From an uncultured Clostridia bacterium (GTDB lineage: Bacteria; Bacillota; Clostridia; Peptostreptococcales; Anaerovoracaceae): DNA of 56,212 bases. Under the pieces are notes generated by a model that made no database searches, was not told where the DNA came from, and was given only the letters and a program-made list of their open reading frames with translations. Shown in pieces: positions 1 through 8,622 of the stretch; within the stretch, counting starts at the first letter, position 1, and every line of letters starts with the position of its first letter. The position numbers and the translations under genes were made by a program. The stretch is taken from assembly GCA_934255435.1 (NCBI GenBank), contig CAKQNZ010000002.1, forward strand, positions 1 through 56,212, given 5' to 3'.

Positions 1-1242
1 ACGGCTATACTTATAGACGGAGGTACAGGTGAAATACTTTATGAGAAAAACGCACATGAAAAACGTGACCCTGCCAGCATAACGAAGATACTCAACTGTC
101 TCGTTGTCCTGGAAAACATGGATCTGGATCAGGAAGTCACTGTGCCGTATCAGATCGATCAGATCGGACATGTCATGGGTCTGAAGGAGGGCGAAGTCCT
201 CACTGTGAGGCAGCTGCTCTACGCCATGATGACATATTCATGCAACGATGCAGCAGAGATGCTGGCGGTGGCTACAGGCGGCAGTATAGACGAATTCTGC
301 AAGATGATGAACGAAAGAGCCGTAAAGTGCGGTGCGAAGGATACCAACTTCACAAACCCCAACGGACTGAACGGCTGGGGACAGGAAAATCACAGGACTA
401 CGGCTTATGACATCGCTATGATAGCCAGAGAAGCCATGAAGAACAGCATGTTCAGGAAACTGGTATCCACAAGGTCATATACCATACCGGCGACCAACAA
501 GTCGGAAGAGAGGAAACTCGTTAACACCAATCCGTGCATCTATCCGGAAGGCAAGACCGTAGATGTGAACGGCAAGCAGGTATCATTCAGCTACAAGGGC
601 ATGACAGGTATAAAAACAGGTTCAACAGGAACAGCAGGAGAATGTTTCTGCGGATCTGCCAAAAGAGGCGGCACTGAGCTTATCGGCGTATCTCTCAATT
701 CAAAAGATGAATTCGTAAGGTTCACTGACGTTACGACGCTGCTGGATTACGGTTTCTCAAAATATTTCACATACAAAGCTCTGGACAGCGATGAGCCGTC
801 AGGCAGTGTCAAGGTGTCCCAGGGAGAAAAACGCAGTGTCGACATAGGTCTGAAAGATGATTTTGATATCACACTTAAAAAGGGCTATGACACAGACGGG
901 ATATCCGTCAGCATAGAAAAGGACAGCAGGAAGATCAAGGCGCCTGTAAGCAAAGGCACAAAGCTGGGAAAAGCAGTCGCCACCGATAAAAACGGCAAGG
1001 TGCTGGCAAGTGCAGATCTCTATGCCCTTGAGAGTTCCGGAAAAGGGGGCCCGCTCTCGCATATAGGCATAGCTGATGAAGATCTGATATATTTCTTTAC
1101 AGTAATAACACTTATCCTGATAGCATTAGTAGCTGTTATACTGATAAACCGCAGGAAAAGAGCAGCCAGAGCCAGGGCTCGTGCCAGACAGCGTGAAAGA
1201 CAGCGCAGGGAAGCAGAAGAAAAACTCAGAAAGCTTATGTGA
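1..1242 (+). CDS. dacF: D-alanyl-D-alanine carboxypeptidase (PBP5/DacF-like), 5' partial
   Basis: The reading frame is open from base 1, so the N-terminus and signal peptide lie outside the window. Peptidase S11 enzymes trim the terminal D-Ala from peptidoglycan stem peptides on the outer face of the membrane. All three active-site motifs are visible: SITK at codons 26-29 (Ser encoded at 76-78), SCN near base 238, and KTG near base 613 in GIKTGSTG. A PBP5-type C-terminal beta domain follows. The protein then ends in a single hydrophobic helix (about bases 1085-1150) and a very basic tail rich in Arg-Ala and Arg-Gln, which suggests a transmembrane anchor with a cytoplasmic tail rather than the amphipathic helix usual for DacA. 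The stop abuts uvrC. Family assignment is firm; which paralogue (DacA, DacF or DacB) is not. Confidence 0.92.
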   Translation, partial: TAILIDGGTGEILYEKNAHEKRDPASITKILNCLVVLENMDLDQEVTVPYQIDQIGHVMGLKEGEVLTVRQLLYAMMTYSCNDAAEMLAVATGGSIDEFCKMMNERAVKCGAKDTNFTNPNGLNGWGQENHRTTAYDIAMIAREAMKNSMFRKLVSTRSYTIPATNKSEERKLVNTNPCIYPEGKTVDVNGKQVSFSYKGMTGIKTGSTGTAGECFCGSAKRGGTELIGVSLNSKDEFVRFTDVTTLLDYGFSKYFTYKALDSDEPSGSVKVSQGEKRSVDIGLKDDFDITLKKGYDTDGISVSIEKDSRKIKAPVSKGTKLGKAVATDKNGKVLASADLYALESSGKGGPLSHIGIADEDLIYFFTVITLILIALVAVILINRRKRAARARARARQRERQRREAEEKLRKLM

Positions 1243-1250
1243 GGACAGAT

Positions 1251-3128
1251 ATGTTCGATATCCAGGAGAATCTTAAAAAACTGCCGGACAGTCCGGGAGT
1301 CTATATGCATAAGGACAGTCTGGGCAATGTCATATATGTAGGGAAGGCCGTATCTTTGAAAAACAGAGTGCGGCAGTATTTCCAGTCATCCAGGAACATG
1401 GATCCCAAAGTCCGCAGTATGGTGGGCAATATAGCCGAATTTGAATATATCACCGTGGGCAGCGAGATGGAGGCACTGATACTGGAGTGCAATCTCATCA
1501 AGAAGCACAGACCGAAGTACAATATACTCCTGAGGGACGACAAGACATATCCGTATATAAAGATAACGGCGGACGAATATCCCCGAATAGTCAAGACACG
1601 GATCGTCAAAAAAGACGGAGGCAGATATTACGGCCCTTACAGCGATGCAGGTGCTGTCAACAGGATAGTGGATCTGCTGAACAGCAGCTTTTCGCTTAAA
1701 AGATGCTCAGCGGTCACTTTCCATGAAGGGTTCCGGCCGTGTCTCAACTATCATATCAATCAGTGCAGGGGCATTTGCAGCGGTGAGGTAAGCCGTGAGG
1801 AATACACCAGAAGTATAGAAGGCGCCAGGGAATTCCTCAGCGGCAGGAGCAAAGCGGTGGTGAAGCGTCTGAGAGAGAAGATGCAGGCAGCGTCCGACGC
1901 CCTGGAGTTCGAAGAGGCGGCGGTATATCGTGACTACATCGCAGCAGCGGAGGCACTGTCGGAGACTCAGCGTGTTGTGATGCATAAGAGTGCAGACATA
2001 GATATCGTGATACCGGCACGGGGAGCAGAAGAAGCGCACATAGTCACATTTTTCGTCAGGGAAGGCAAGCTCACCGGCAGGGAGGTCCACGAACTCGAGA
2101 CCATGCCGGATGCAGGACGCAGCGAGATGGTATCAGCCTTCATAAACCAGTACTACAGCAGTCAGCCCAATATCCCAAAAGAGATACTGCTGACGGATGT
2201 TCCTGAGGACAGCAGTGTTCTGGAAGCGTATCTGACGCAGCAGGCAGGCCACAACGTGAGGATCTACCGTCCGCAGAAAGGCGAAAAAAAGGCGCTGGTG
2301 GATCTTGCATCAAAAGATGTGGTGGAAATGGTGAAGACCATAGATGAAAAAGCTGATACAGCGAGAGAACGAAGGTACGCTCTTGGCAGCGAGATCTTCG
2401 ATGTGCTCAGTGCCATGGGAACAGTCACAGGAAAATACGACGGCAGGCAGTTCAGAGCGGAGGCTTACGATATTTCCAACACCAACGGCGTGGACACCGT
2501 TGCAGCGATGGTGGTGTTCGACGGGCTGAAACCTGACAGGCAGAGCTACAGGAAATTCAGGATAAGGACAGTCAGCGGACAGGACGATTACAGATCCATG
2601 AAGGAGGTCCTGAGCCGGCGTTTCAGGAGAGTCTTTGAAGGCGATGAAAAATTCGAAGTGCTGCCTGACTATATACTGATGGACGGAGGCAAGGGCCATG
2701 TGTCGGCAGCTCTTGAAGTCATAGACCAGACGGGTTTCGATATACCTGTCATCGGCATGGTCAAGGATGACAAACACAGGACCAGAGCACTGGTGTACAG
2801 ACAGAAAGGCTCTGAAAAGACAGGTGATCCTGTCTACGAGGAGATACCCTTAAAAGGCAGACGACTGTTGTTCACATATACAGGCAGGATACAGGAGGAG
2901 GTCCACAGGTTCGCCATAGACTATCACCGCAGACTGAGGAGCAAAAGCGTGTCAGGTTCGGTGCTGGACGAGATAAAAGGCATAGGTCCTGTGAGAAGAA
3001 AAGCTCTGCTGGAGCATTTCAAAAGCGTCGACTCCATAAAGAAAGCCAGTCGTCAGATGCTGGAGGAAGCTCCGGGCATGAATGCGGCAGCTGCAGTGAG
3101 CGTATGGGAATATTTCCACGGCAAATGA
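1251..3128 (+). CDS. uvrC: Excinuclease ABC subunit C
   Basis: UvrC makes both incisions in nucleotide excision repair after UvrAB has found the lesion. Domains run in the usual order in 625 residues: GIY-YIG nuclease (SPGVYM and VIYVGKA near the start), a Cys-rich segment, a UVR helical motif that contacts UvrB (near residue 215, LEFEEAAVYRDYI), the RNase H-like nuclease (AYDISNTNG and YILMDGGKGH), and a C-terminal double helix-hairpin-helix (IKGIGPVRRKALLEHF). A GTG lies in frame at 1239, overlapping the carboxypeptidase stop, but the ATG at 1251 is preferred because GAGG at 1241-1244 sits six bases upstream and the protein then starts as in the family. No promoter is evident between the two genes, so they are probably co-transcribed. 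Confidence 0.96.
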   Translation: MFDIQENLKKLPDSPGVYMHKDSLGNVIYVGKAVSLKNRVRQYFQSSRNMDPKVRSMVGNIAEFEYITVGSEMEALILECNLIKKHRPKYNILLRDDKTYPYIKITADEYPRIVKTRIVKKDGGRYYGPYSDAGAVNRIVDLLNSSFSLKRCSAVTFHEGFRPCLNYHINQCRGICSGEVSREEYTRSIEGAREFLSGRSKAVVKRLREKMQAASDALEFEEAAVYRDYIAAAEALSETQRVVMHKSADIDIVIPARGAEEAHIVTFFVREGKLTGREVHELETMPDAGRSEMVSAFINQYYSSQPNIPKEILLTDVPEDSSVLEAYLTQQAGHNVRIYRPQKGEKKALVDLASKDVVEMVKTIDEKADTARERRYALGSEIFDVLSAMGTVTGKYDGRQFRAEAYDISNTNGVDTVAAMVVFDGLKPDRQSYRKFRIRTVSGQDDYRSMKEVLSRRFRRVFEGDEKFEVLPDYILMDGGKGHVSAALEVIDQTGFDIPVIGMVKDDKHRTRALVYRQKGSEKTGDPVYEEIPLKGRRLLFTYTGRIQEEVHRFAIDYHRRLRSKSVSGSVLDEIKGIGPVRRKALLEHFKSVDSIKKASRQMLEEAPGMNAAAAVSVWEYFHGK

Positions 3129-3159
3129 TACAGAAATCTATCATACATTGAATAATCTG

Positions 3160-3188
3160 TTGCTAAAAGGAAAGCATAATGTTATATT
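3160..3188 (+). promoter_or_regulatory. Putative sigma-A promoter for the DUF1292 gene
   Basis: TTGCTA (3160-3165), a 17-bp spacer, and TATATT (3183-3188). A perfect inverted repeat, ATGTTA-TATT-TAACAT (3179-3194), covers the -10 box and could be an operator. Confidence 0.5.
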
Positions 3189-3229
3189 TAACATAGCTTA
3201 ACCCAATAATGAAAATACGGAGGAACAAA

Positions 3230-3502
3230 ATGGCAGATAATAAAGAACTTTACGGATATGAAGAGGAAGATATACTCACTCTCGAATATGATGACGGCAC
3301 TGAAGAAGAGTGCGGTATCCTGGGCGTGTTCGATGCTCTCGGCAAGGAGTACATAGCTCTCAACCCGCTGGGAACAGAAGACGTATACATCTACGGATAC
3401 AAGGAATACGAAGAGGACTATGAACTTTCAGATATAGAGTCGGAAGAAGAGTTCAACAAAGTCGTTGCAGAGTTCGAAAAACTCGCAGTAGAAGAAGTAT
3501 AG
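3230..3502 (+). CDS. DUF1292 domain protein
   Basis: A 90-residue, very acidic protein of the DUF1292 family, small cytoplasmic proteins widespread in Firmicutes with no established biochemical role. The central pattern (acidic N-terminus, DDGTEEECGILGVFD, YIALNPL, VYIYGY) is typical. The ATG at 3230 is chosen over an in-frame ATG at 3209 because GGAGGA ends six bases before it. It has its own promoter and is followed by a strong terminator, so it looks monocistronic. Confidence 0.85.
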   Translation: MADNKELYGYEEEDILTLEYDDGTEEECGILGVFDALGKEYIALNPLGTEDVYIYGYKEYEEDYELSDIESEEEFNKVVAEFEKLAVEEV

Positions 3503-3531
3503 CGATAATTTTCAATAAGATTTTCACACGG

Positions 3532-3563
3532 GACTGTACCGGATATACCGGTACGGTCTTTTG
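3532..3563 (+). terminator. Rho-independent terminator after the DUF1292 gene
   Basis: An 11-bp stem (3532-3542 with 3548-3558, one G-U pair), 5-base loop ATATA, then a run of four T. Confidence 0.88.
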
Positions 3564-3616
3564 TTGGTTTTGGAAAGGTAACATAAACAGAAAGGGAAAA
3601 GAAAGGTCGGTATAAA

Positions 3617-4960
3617 ATGGAGTATCGTTTCAGCAACAGAGATCTGAGGGATCTGATAATACCACTGATAATCGAACAGTTTCTGCAGATAGCTGTGGGT
3701 CTGGCAGATTCCATAATGGTGGCAAGTGTCGGTGAAGCTGCAGTATCAGGCGTCTCGCTGGTGGACTCTATATTCATACTGTTCATCAATGTGTTTTCAG
3801 CACTGGCTACAGGCGGCGCTGTGGTGGCAGGTCAGTACATAGGGAGGCGTGATCCGGAGACAGGATGCAAAGCGGCGTGGCAGATGATAATGTTCACAGG
3901 TGCGCTGGCTCTTGTTGTGATGGCGGCGTGCTATGTTTTCCACGGGTTCATACTTGATACTGTTTTCGGGGATATAGACAATGATGTCATGTACAACAGT
4001 AAGCTGGACCTGCTAATCGTAAGCGCATCGATACCTTTCATAGCACTTTACAATGCGGGAGCAGCTGTATTCAGAGTCATGGGAAACTCGAAGATCGCCA
4101 TGAACATGTCTCTTCTGATGAACGGCATAAATGTGACAGGCAACGCCATACTGATATACGGATTCCACAGAGGCGTGGAGGGAGCAGCCATACCGACGCT
4201 TTTCTCCCGTATCGTGGCAGCCGTGATAATACTGAAACTTCTGCGCGACAGCAGCAGGCTGCTGCATATACCAAGGCCTGTCAGCTTCAGACCTGACAGG
4301 TTACTTCTGAAGCGGATCCTTTGCATAGGTGTGCCCAACGGCATAGAAAACAGCATGTTCCAGCTGGGAAAGATACTTGTGCTCAGCCTCGTATCGGGAT
4401 TCGGGACAGCAGCCATCGCTGCCAACGCCATAGGCAGCTACGTCGCTATGTTTGCTGTTATGCCGGGACTGGCGCTGGGTTACACCATGATAACCGTCGT
4501 ATCGCAGTGTGTAGGAGCAAGAGATTATCGGCAGGTGAAGTACTACACAAAGAAAATAGTGCTGATATGCTATGTATCCATGGTGATATTCAGCGGCATA
4601 GTTGTCCTTTCCCTGCCGCTGGTGCTCAAAGTCTACGGCCTTTCTGAAATGGCAAGCCACTACGCAAGACAGATAATCATATATCATTCGGTATGCGCTG
4701 TGCTGATATGGCCGCTTTCATTCACACTGCCCAGCTCGCTACGTGCAGCCAACGATGTGGGTTTCACAATGGTGATTTCGGTGATCTCCATGTGGGTGTT
4801 CCGGGTAGCTTCAAGTTATCTTCTTGGTAAGTATATGGGTATGGGGCTGCTTGGTGTATGGGTAGCCATGACCGTGGACTGGCTGTTCCGTGCAGTCTTC
4901 TTCACTGTACGCTACGGCAGGAAGAAGTGGATAGACAAGGCTGAACGCCAGTTCGGTTGA
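3617..4960 (+). CDS. MATE family efflux transporter
   Basis: A 447-residue polytopic membrane protein with about twelve hydrophobic segments arranged as two similar halves, the layout of the multidrug and toxic compound extrusion family. Each half begins with the family's characteristic stretch (N half: LIIPLIIEQFLQIAVGLADS then MVASVGEAAVSGVSLVDS; C half: IGVPNGIENSMFQLGK). Such proteins export cationic drugs or metabolites using a Na+ or H+ gradient; the substrate cannot be read from sequence. The ATG at 3617 has only a weak AAAGG upstream. The 3' end overlaps the promoter of the next gene. Confidence 0.9.
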   Translation: MEYRFSNRDLRDLIIPLIIEQFLQIAVGLADSIMVASVGEAAVSGVSLVDSIFILFINVFSALATGGAVVAGQYIGRRDPETGCKAAWQMIMFTGALALVVMAACYVFHGFILDTVFGDIDNDVMYNSKLDLLIVSASIPFIALYNAGAAVFRVMGNSKIAMNMSLLMNGINVTGNAILIYGFHRGVEGAAIPTLFSRIVAAVIILKLLRDSSRLLHIPRPVSFRPDRLLLKRILCIGVPNGIENSMFQLGKILVLSLVSGFGTAAIAANAIGSYVAMFAVMPGLALGYTMITVVSQCVGARDYRQVKYYTKKIVLICYVSMVIFSGIVVLSLPLVLKVYGLSEMASHYARQIIIYHSVCAVLIWPLSFTLPSSLRAANDVGFTMVISVISMWVFRVASSYLLGKYMGMGLLGVWVAMTVDWLFRAVFFTVRYGRKKWIDKAERQFG

Positions 4961-4985
4961 CATGACACGGCAAAGACTATATAAT
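4957..4985 (+). promoter_or_regulatory. Consensus sigma-A promoter for the COG2509 operon
   Basis: TTGACA (4957-4962), 17-bp spacer, TATAAT (4980-4985): both hexamers perfect. The -35 box includes the stop codon of the upstream MATE gene (4958-4960). Confidence 0.85.
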
Positions 4986-5046
4986 CAGAATGGATTATAG
5001 TATTTTTTACTGCAGGAACAGTTTGTAAAAACGGAGGACAGATCTG

Positions 5047-6435
5047 ATGAAAAAATATGACATTATCGTAGTGGGAGCAGGCGCCAGCGGGGTGTTCATG
5101 TCCTATGAACTGGCTAAGCTTGACATAGACGCCAGGATACTGGTCATTGACAAAGGAGCGCCGCTGGACCGCAGAGTCTGTCCTATCAAAAAAGGTGCGG
5201 GGAACTGTGTAAAATGCAGTCCGTGCCATATCATGAACGGATACGGCGGTGCAGGCACACTGTCGGACGGCAAGTATAATATCACAACACAGTTCGGAGG
5301 AGACCTGCACAACTATGTAGGCAAAGAAACAGCCATGGAGCTGATGGAGTACGTGGACGATGTGCTTTGCAGCATGGGAGGCGCAGATGCCAAACTTTAT
5401 TCGACAGCAAGTTCAGAGCTGAAGACCATGGCGCTGAGAAACAATCTGCATCTCCTTGAAGCCAAGGTGCGCCATCTTGGAACAGACAGGAACGTGAAGA
5501 TACTGGGCAGGATATACGAATACTGCCGGGAAAAGATCGAAATGATGTTTTTCACATCCATAGATGATGTGATACATGAAGATGACGGCAGCTTCACTGT
5601 AGTTACAGACAGCGGTGAGAAGCTGAACTGTAAAGATCTTGTCCTTGCAATGGGACGTTCCGGTTCGAAGCAGATAGGTTATGTCTGCGACAAGATGGGC
5701 ATATCACAGGAAAAGAACAGAGTGGATATCGGCGTCAGAGTAGAGCTTCCGGCAGAGATCTTCAAACATATTACAGACGATGTGTATGAGAGCAAGATCG
5801 TTTACAAGACGGATAAATACAACGATATGGTGCGCACATTCTGCATGAATCCGTATGGCGAGGTGGTGGCGGAGAACACCAACGGTATAGTAACAGTCAA
5901 CGGACACAGCTATGCAGATCCGAAGCTTCGTACAGAGAATACCAACTTTGCACTTCTTGTATCTAATAAATTCACAGAACCCTTCGAAGACAGTAATGAA
6001 TACGGAGAATCGATAGCCAGACTGTCCAACATGCTCGGGGGCGGGGTCCTGCTGCAGCGTTTCGGAGACCTTGTCAAAGGCAGACGCAGCAGTGCCAGAA
6101 GGATGGAAAAATGTTTTACCAGGCCTACGCTCAAGGCGACACCGGGAGACCTGAGCCTTGTTATACCAAAGAGACAGCTTGACAATATAATCGAAATGAT
6201 CTACGCACTGGACAAGATAGCACCGGGTACAGCCAACGAGGATACGCTTCTTTACGGAGTGGAAGTCAAATTCTACAATTCAAGGGTAGAAGTCGACGAG
6301 AATCTTCAGACGAAGATACCTGGACTTTATGCCCTGGGAGATGGATCAGGAGTGACACATTCACTGTCGCAGGCATCTGCCAGCGGCGTGTGTGTGGCGA
6401 GGATCTTGGCCGGCAAATACGGCAGAAAGGAATAG
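5047..6435 (+). CDS. FAD-dependent dehydrogenase of the COG2509 type
   Basis: A 462-residue flavoprotein starting with an FAD-binding Rossmann motif (VVGAGASGVFMSYELA) and ending with the second FAD contact (GLYALGDGSGVTHSL). Between them is a Cys-rich insertion (CPIKKG, then CVKCSPC) followed by GYGGAGTLSDGKYN, the signature of the uncharacterised COG2509 dehydrogenases. The cysteines could hold an Fe-S centre or a redox disulfide; this is inference. No substrate is known. It leads a four-gene unit and is separated by only four bases from the next gene, another small Cys-rich protein, so a shared redox role is plausible. SD GGAGG lies at 5034-5038. Confidence 0.85.
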   Translation: MKKYDIIVVGAGASGVFMSYELAKLDIDARILVIDKGAPLDRRVCPIKKGAGNCVKCSPCHIMNGYGGAGTLSDGKYNITTQFGGDLHNYVGKETAMELMEYVDDVLCSMGGADAKLYSTASSELKTMALRNNLHLLEAKVRHLGTDRNVKILGRIYEYCREKIEMMFFTSIDDVIHEDDGSFTVVTDSGEKLNCKDLVLAMGRSGSKQIGYVCDKMGISQEKNRVDIGVRVELPAEIFKHITDDVYESKIVYKTDKYNDMVRTFCMNPYGEVVAENTNGIVTVNGHSYADPKLRTENTNFALLVSNKFTEPFEDSNEYGESIARLSNMLGGGVLLQRFGDLVKGRRSSARRMEKCFTRPTLKATPGDLSLVIPKRQLDNIIEMIYALDKIAPGTANEDTLLYGVEVKFYNSRVEVDENLQTKIPGLYALGDGSGVTHSLSQASASGVCVARILAGKYGRKE

Positions 6436-6439
6436 TGCA

Positions 6440-6856
6440 ATGACAACAAGAGTGGACAAAGCACTGGAAAATCACAGGAAAGGCTACAACTGTGCACAGG
6501 CTGTAGCGTGTGCATTCAGCGACGTGTTCGAAAAAAGTGAAAAAGAAATATTCGAAATGATGGAAGCCTTTGGATTCGGTATGGGCTGCATGGGTACATG
6601 CGGAGCAGTGTCCGGCATGGCAGCGGTGACAGGCATGAAGGAATCCGACGGATGCCTGGAAAATCCGGGGTCAAAAAAAGCATCATACAAGGCAATAAAG
6701 GGAATGATAAAGAAGTTCGAGGAGAAAAATAAGTCGGTGATATGCAGAGAGATAAAAGGAGTAGACACCGGCATCGTACTCAGAAGCTGCGACGGCTGTA
6801 TCAGCGATGCGGCAGAGATACTCGAGGAGTACCTTTCATCAGATAAGGAGGCATAG
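6440..6856 (+). CDS. C_GCAxxG_C_C family (putative redox-active) protein
   Basis: A 138-residue protein with the family's conserved cysteines: YNCAQAV near residue 17, then GCMGTCGAVSG near residue 50, and a C-terminal Cys pair (SCDGC). The family is thought to bind a metal or do redox chemistry and often sits beside oxidoreductases; its reaction is unknown. The ATG at 6440 is chosen because GAAAGG lies nine bases upstream and the protein starts there as in homologues; an upstream in-frame ATG at 6392 lies inside the preceding gene. Four bases separate it from the previous stop. Confidence 0.85.
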   Translation: MTTRVDKALENHRKGYNCAQAVACAFSDVFEKSEKEIFEMMEAFGFGMGCMGTCGAVSGMAAVTGMKESDGCLENPGSKKASYKAIKGMIKKFEEKNKSVICREIKGVDTGIVLRSCDGCISDAAEILEEYLSSDKEA

Positions 6857-6860
6857 ATAT

Positions 6861-8594
6861 TTGAACAGCAGGAAATACAAAGACACATTGTACAAGATGA
6901 GATATATCAATGATCTCAGAGATATGATAATTTCAAGTGCAGAGCTGTATTCAGAAGATCCGGCATTTCTGGTCAAAGATTCACATTCAGAACCTTACAG
7001 ACCGGTGACGTTCGCACAGCTCAGAAAGGATATCGACAGTCTCGGCACTAAGCTGGTATCCATGGGTCTGAAGGACAGGAAGATAGCGCTTATCGGAGAA
7101 AACAGCTATGAATGGGTGGTGTCGTATTTTGCCACAGTGAACGGTACAGGTGTCGTAGTGCCGCTGGACAAGGATCTTCCGGCAGAAGAGATAAAAAACC
7201 TCATAGAGAGGTCTGAAGCCGATGCCATATTTTTTTCGAAGAAACAGAAATCAAAAGTAACGGAAGCGCTTGAGCAATGTCCTGACCTCAGCATCAGAGT
7301 CATCATGGGTGCAGAGTCTGAGGATGAAGGCGTCAGCAGCTGGAAGACCATGGTGGAGCAGGGAGCGGAGCTTCTGGATGAAGGAGACAGGAACTTCGTG
7401 GATGCAGTCATAGACCGTGAAGCCCTGTGTTCTCTTCTGTTCACATCGGGAACCACAGGCAGATCGAAGGGCGTTATGCTTTCCCACAAGAACCTTTCGG
7501 CAAACGTATACAATATGTCCAAATACGTCAGGATAAGAAGACCGGGCGTCGGACTTTCAGTATTACCTATGCATCACACATATGAACTGACATGTCATGT
7601 GTTCACAGGTCTTTATCAGGGTATGGCCGTTGCTATATGCGAGGGACTAAGATACATCCAGCCGAACCTCAAGGAATCCCGTGCTACAGTAATGGTAGGC
7701 GTGCCTGCGATATTCGAATCCATGCACAAGAAGATCTGGAAGCAGGCTGAGTCATCAGGCTCTGCAGGCAAGATGCGAAGGATGATGGAGATGGCGTCAA
7801 TGACCAGACTTTTCAATAATCAGACAGTGATGAGAAAAGTATTCGGCAAGATACATCAGAGTATCGGAAACAACGTAGGTCTGTTCATCGCCGGAGGTGC
7901 GGCCATCAATCCTCAGGTCATAAGAGATTATGAAGCACTGGGCATACCTATGATACAGGGATACGGCATGACAGAAAACAGTCCGATAATAGCTGTGAAC
8001 AAGGACTGCTACAGCAAGGCGGATTCAGTGGGACTGCCGATACCGGGAACAGAAGTAAGGATATCAGAGCCGGACAAGGACGGTGTCGGTGAGATAATCT
8101 GCCGGGGACCATCGGTGATGATAGGGTATTACAATGATCCGGAGGCCACTGCTGAAGCCATCAGAGACGGATGGCTCTATACAGGCGATTACGGCAGGTT
8201 CGATGATGAAGGATTCCTCTATATATGTGGCAGGAAGAAAAATGTCATCGTATCCAAAAACGGCAAGAACATTTTCCCTGAGGAGATAGAGACACTGCTC
8301 ATGGAGCAGCCTGTCATCCAGGAAGCTGTAGTCTACGGCACCATCGACCAAAAGAACGATGACGTCGTAGTCAGGACGGAGATATTTCCAGACTTTGCAG
8401 CAGTGAAGGAAAAACTCGGAGAATATTCCGATGATGACATCAGGAAGCTGATAAAAGACGCTGTTGAGGAAGTCAACGACAGGATGCCTGCATACAAGAG
8501 AGTGAAAAGGATAAAACTCCGTGACAAGGAGTTCGAGAAAACGACTACAAGAAAGATAAAGAGACCGGGCGGAGCTATCAGAGAAGAAGAATGA
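6861..8594 (+). CDS. AMP-dependent acyl-CoA synthetase/ligase
   Basis: A 577-residue member of the ANL (acyl-CoA synthetase, luciferase) superfamily, closest in layout to long-chain fatty acid CoA ligases. Visible motifs: the AMP-binding P-loop LLFTSGTTGRSKGVMLSH, the A5 motif QGYGMTENSP, the A7/A8 motifs YTGDYGRFDDEGFLYICGR and KNGKNIFPEEIE, and a C-terminal Lys region TTTRKIKRP. The likely start is a TTG at 6861, four bases after the previous stop, with AAGGAGG nine bases upstream; the next ATG is at 6900. The acyl substrate is unknown. It is the third gene of the flavoprotein unit, so a role with a carboxylic acid product of the neighbouring redox proteins is possible. Confidence 0.88.
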   Translation: MNSRKYKDTLYKMRYINDLRDMIISSAELYSEDPAFLVKDSHSEPYRPVTFAQLRKDIDSLGTKLVSMGLKDRKIALIGENSYEWVVSYFATVNGTGVVVPLDKDLPAEEIKNLIERSEADAIFFSKKQKSKVTEALEQCPDLSIRVIMGAESEDEGVSSWKTMVEQGAELLDEGDRNFVDAVIDREALCSLLFTSGTTGRSKGVMLSHKNLSANVYNMSKYVRIRRPGVGLSVLPMHHTYELTCHVFTGLYQGMAVAICEGLRYIQPNLKESRATVMVGVPAIFESMHKKIWKQAESSGSAGKMRRMMEMASMTRLFNNQTVMRKVFGKIHQSIGNNVGLFIAGGAAINPQVIRDYEALGIPMIQGYGMTENSPIIAVNKDCYSKADSVGLPIPGTEVRISEPDKDGVGEIICRGPSVMIGYYNDPEATAEAIRDGWLYTGDYGRFDDEGFLYICGRKKNVIVSKNGKNIFPEEIETLLMEQPVIQEAVVYGTIDQKNDDVVVRTEIFPDFAAVKEKLGEYSDDDIRKLIKDAVEEVNDRMPAYKRVKRIKLRDKEFEKTTTRKIKRPGGAIREEE

Positions 8595-8622
8595 GATTCG
8601 TTTCACAGGAGGAACAGTATAA

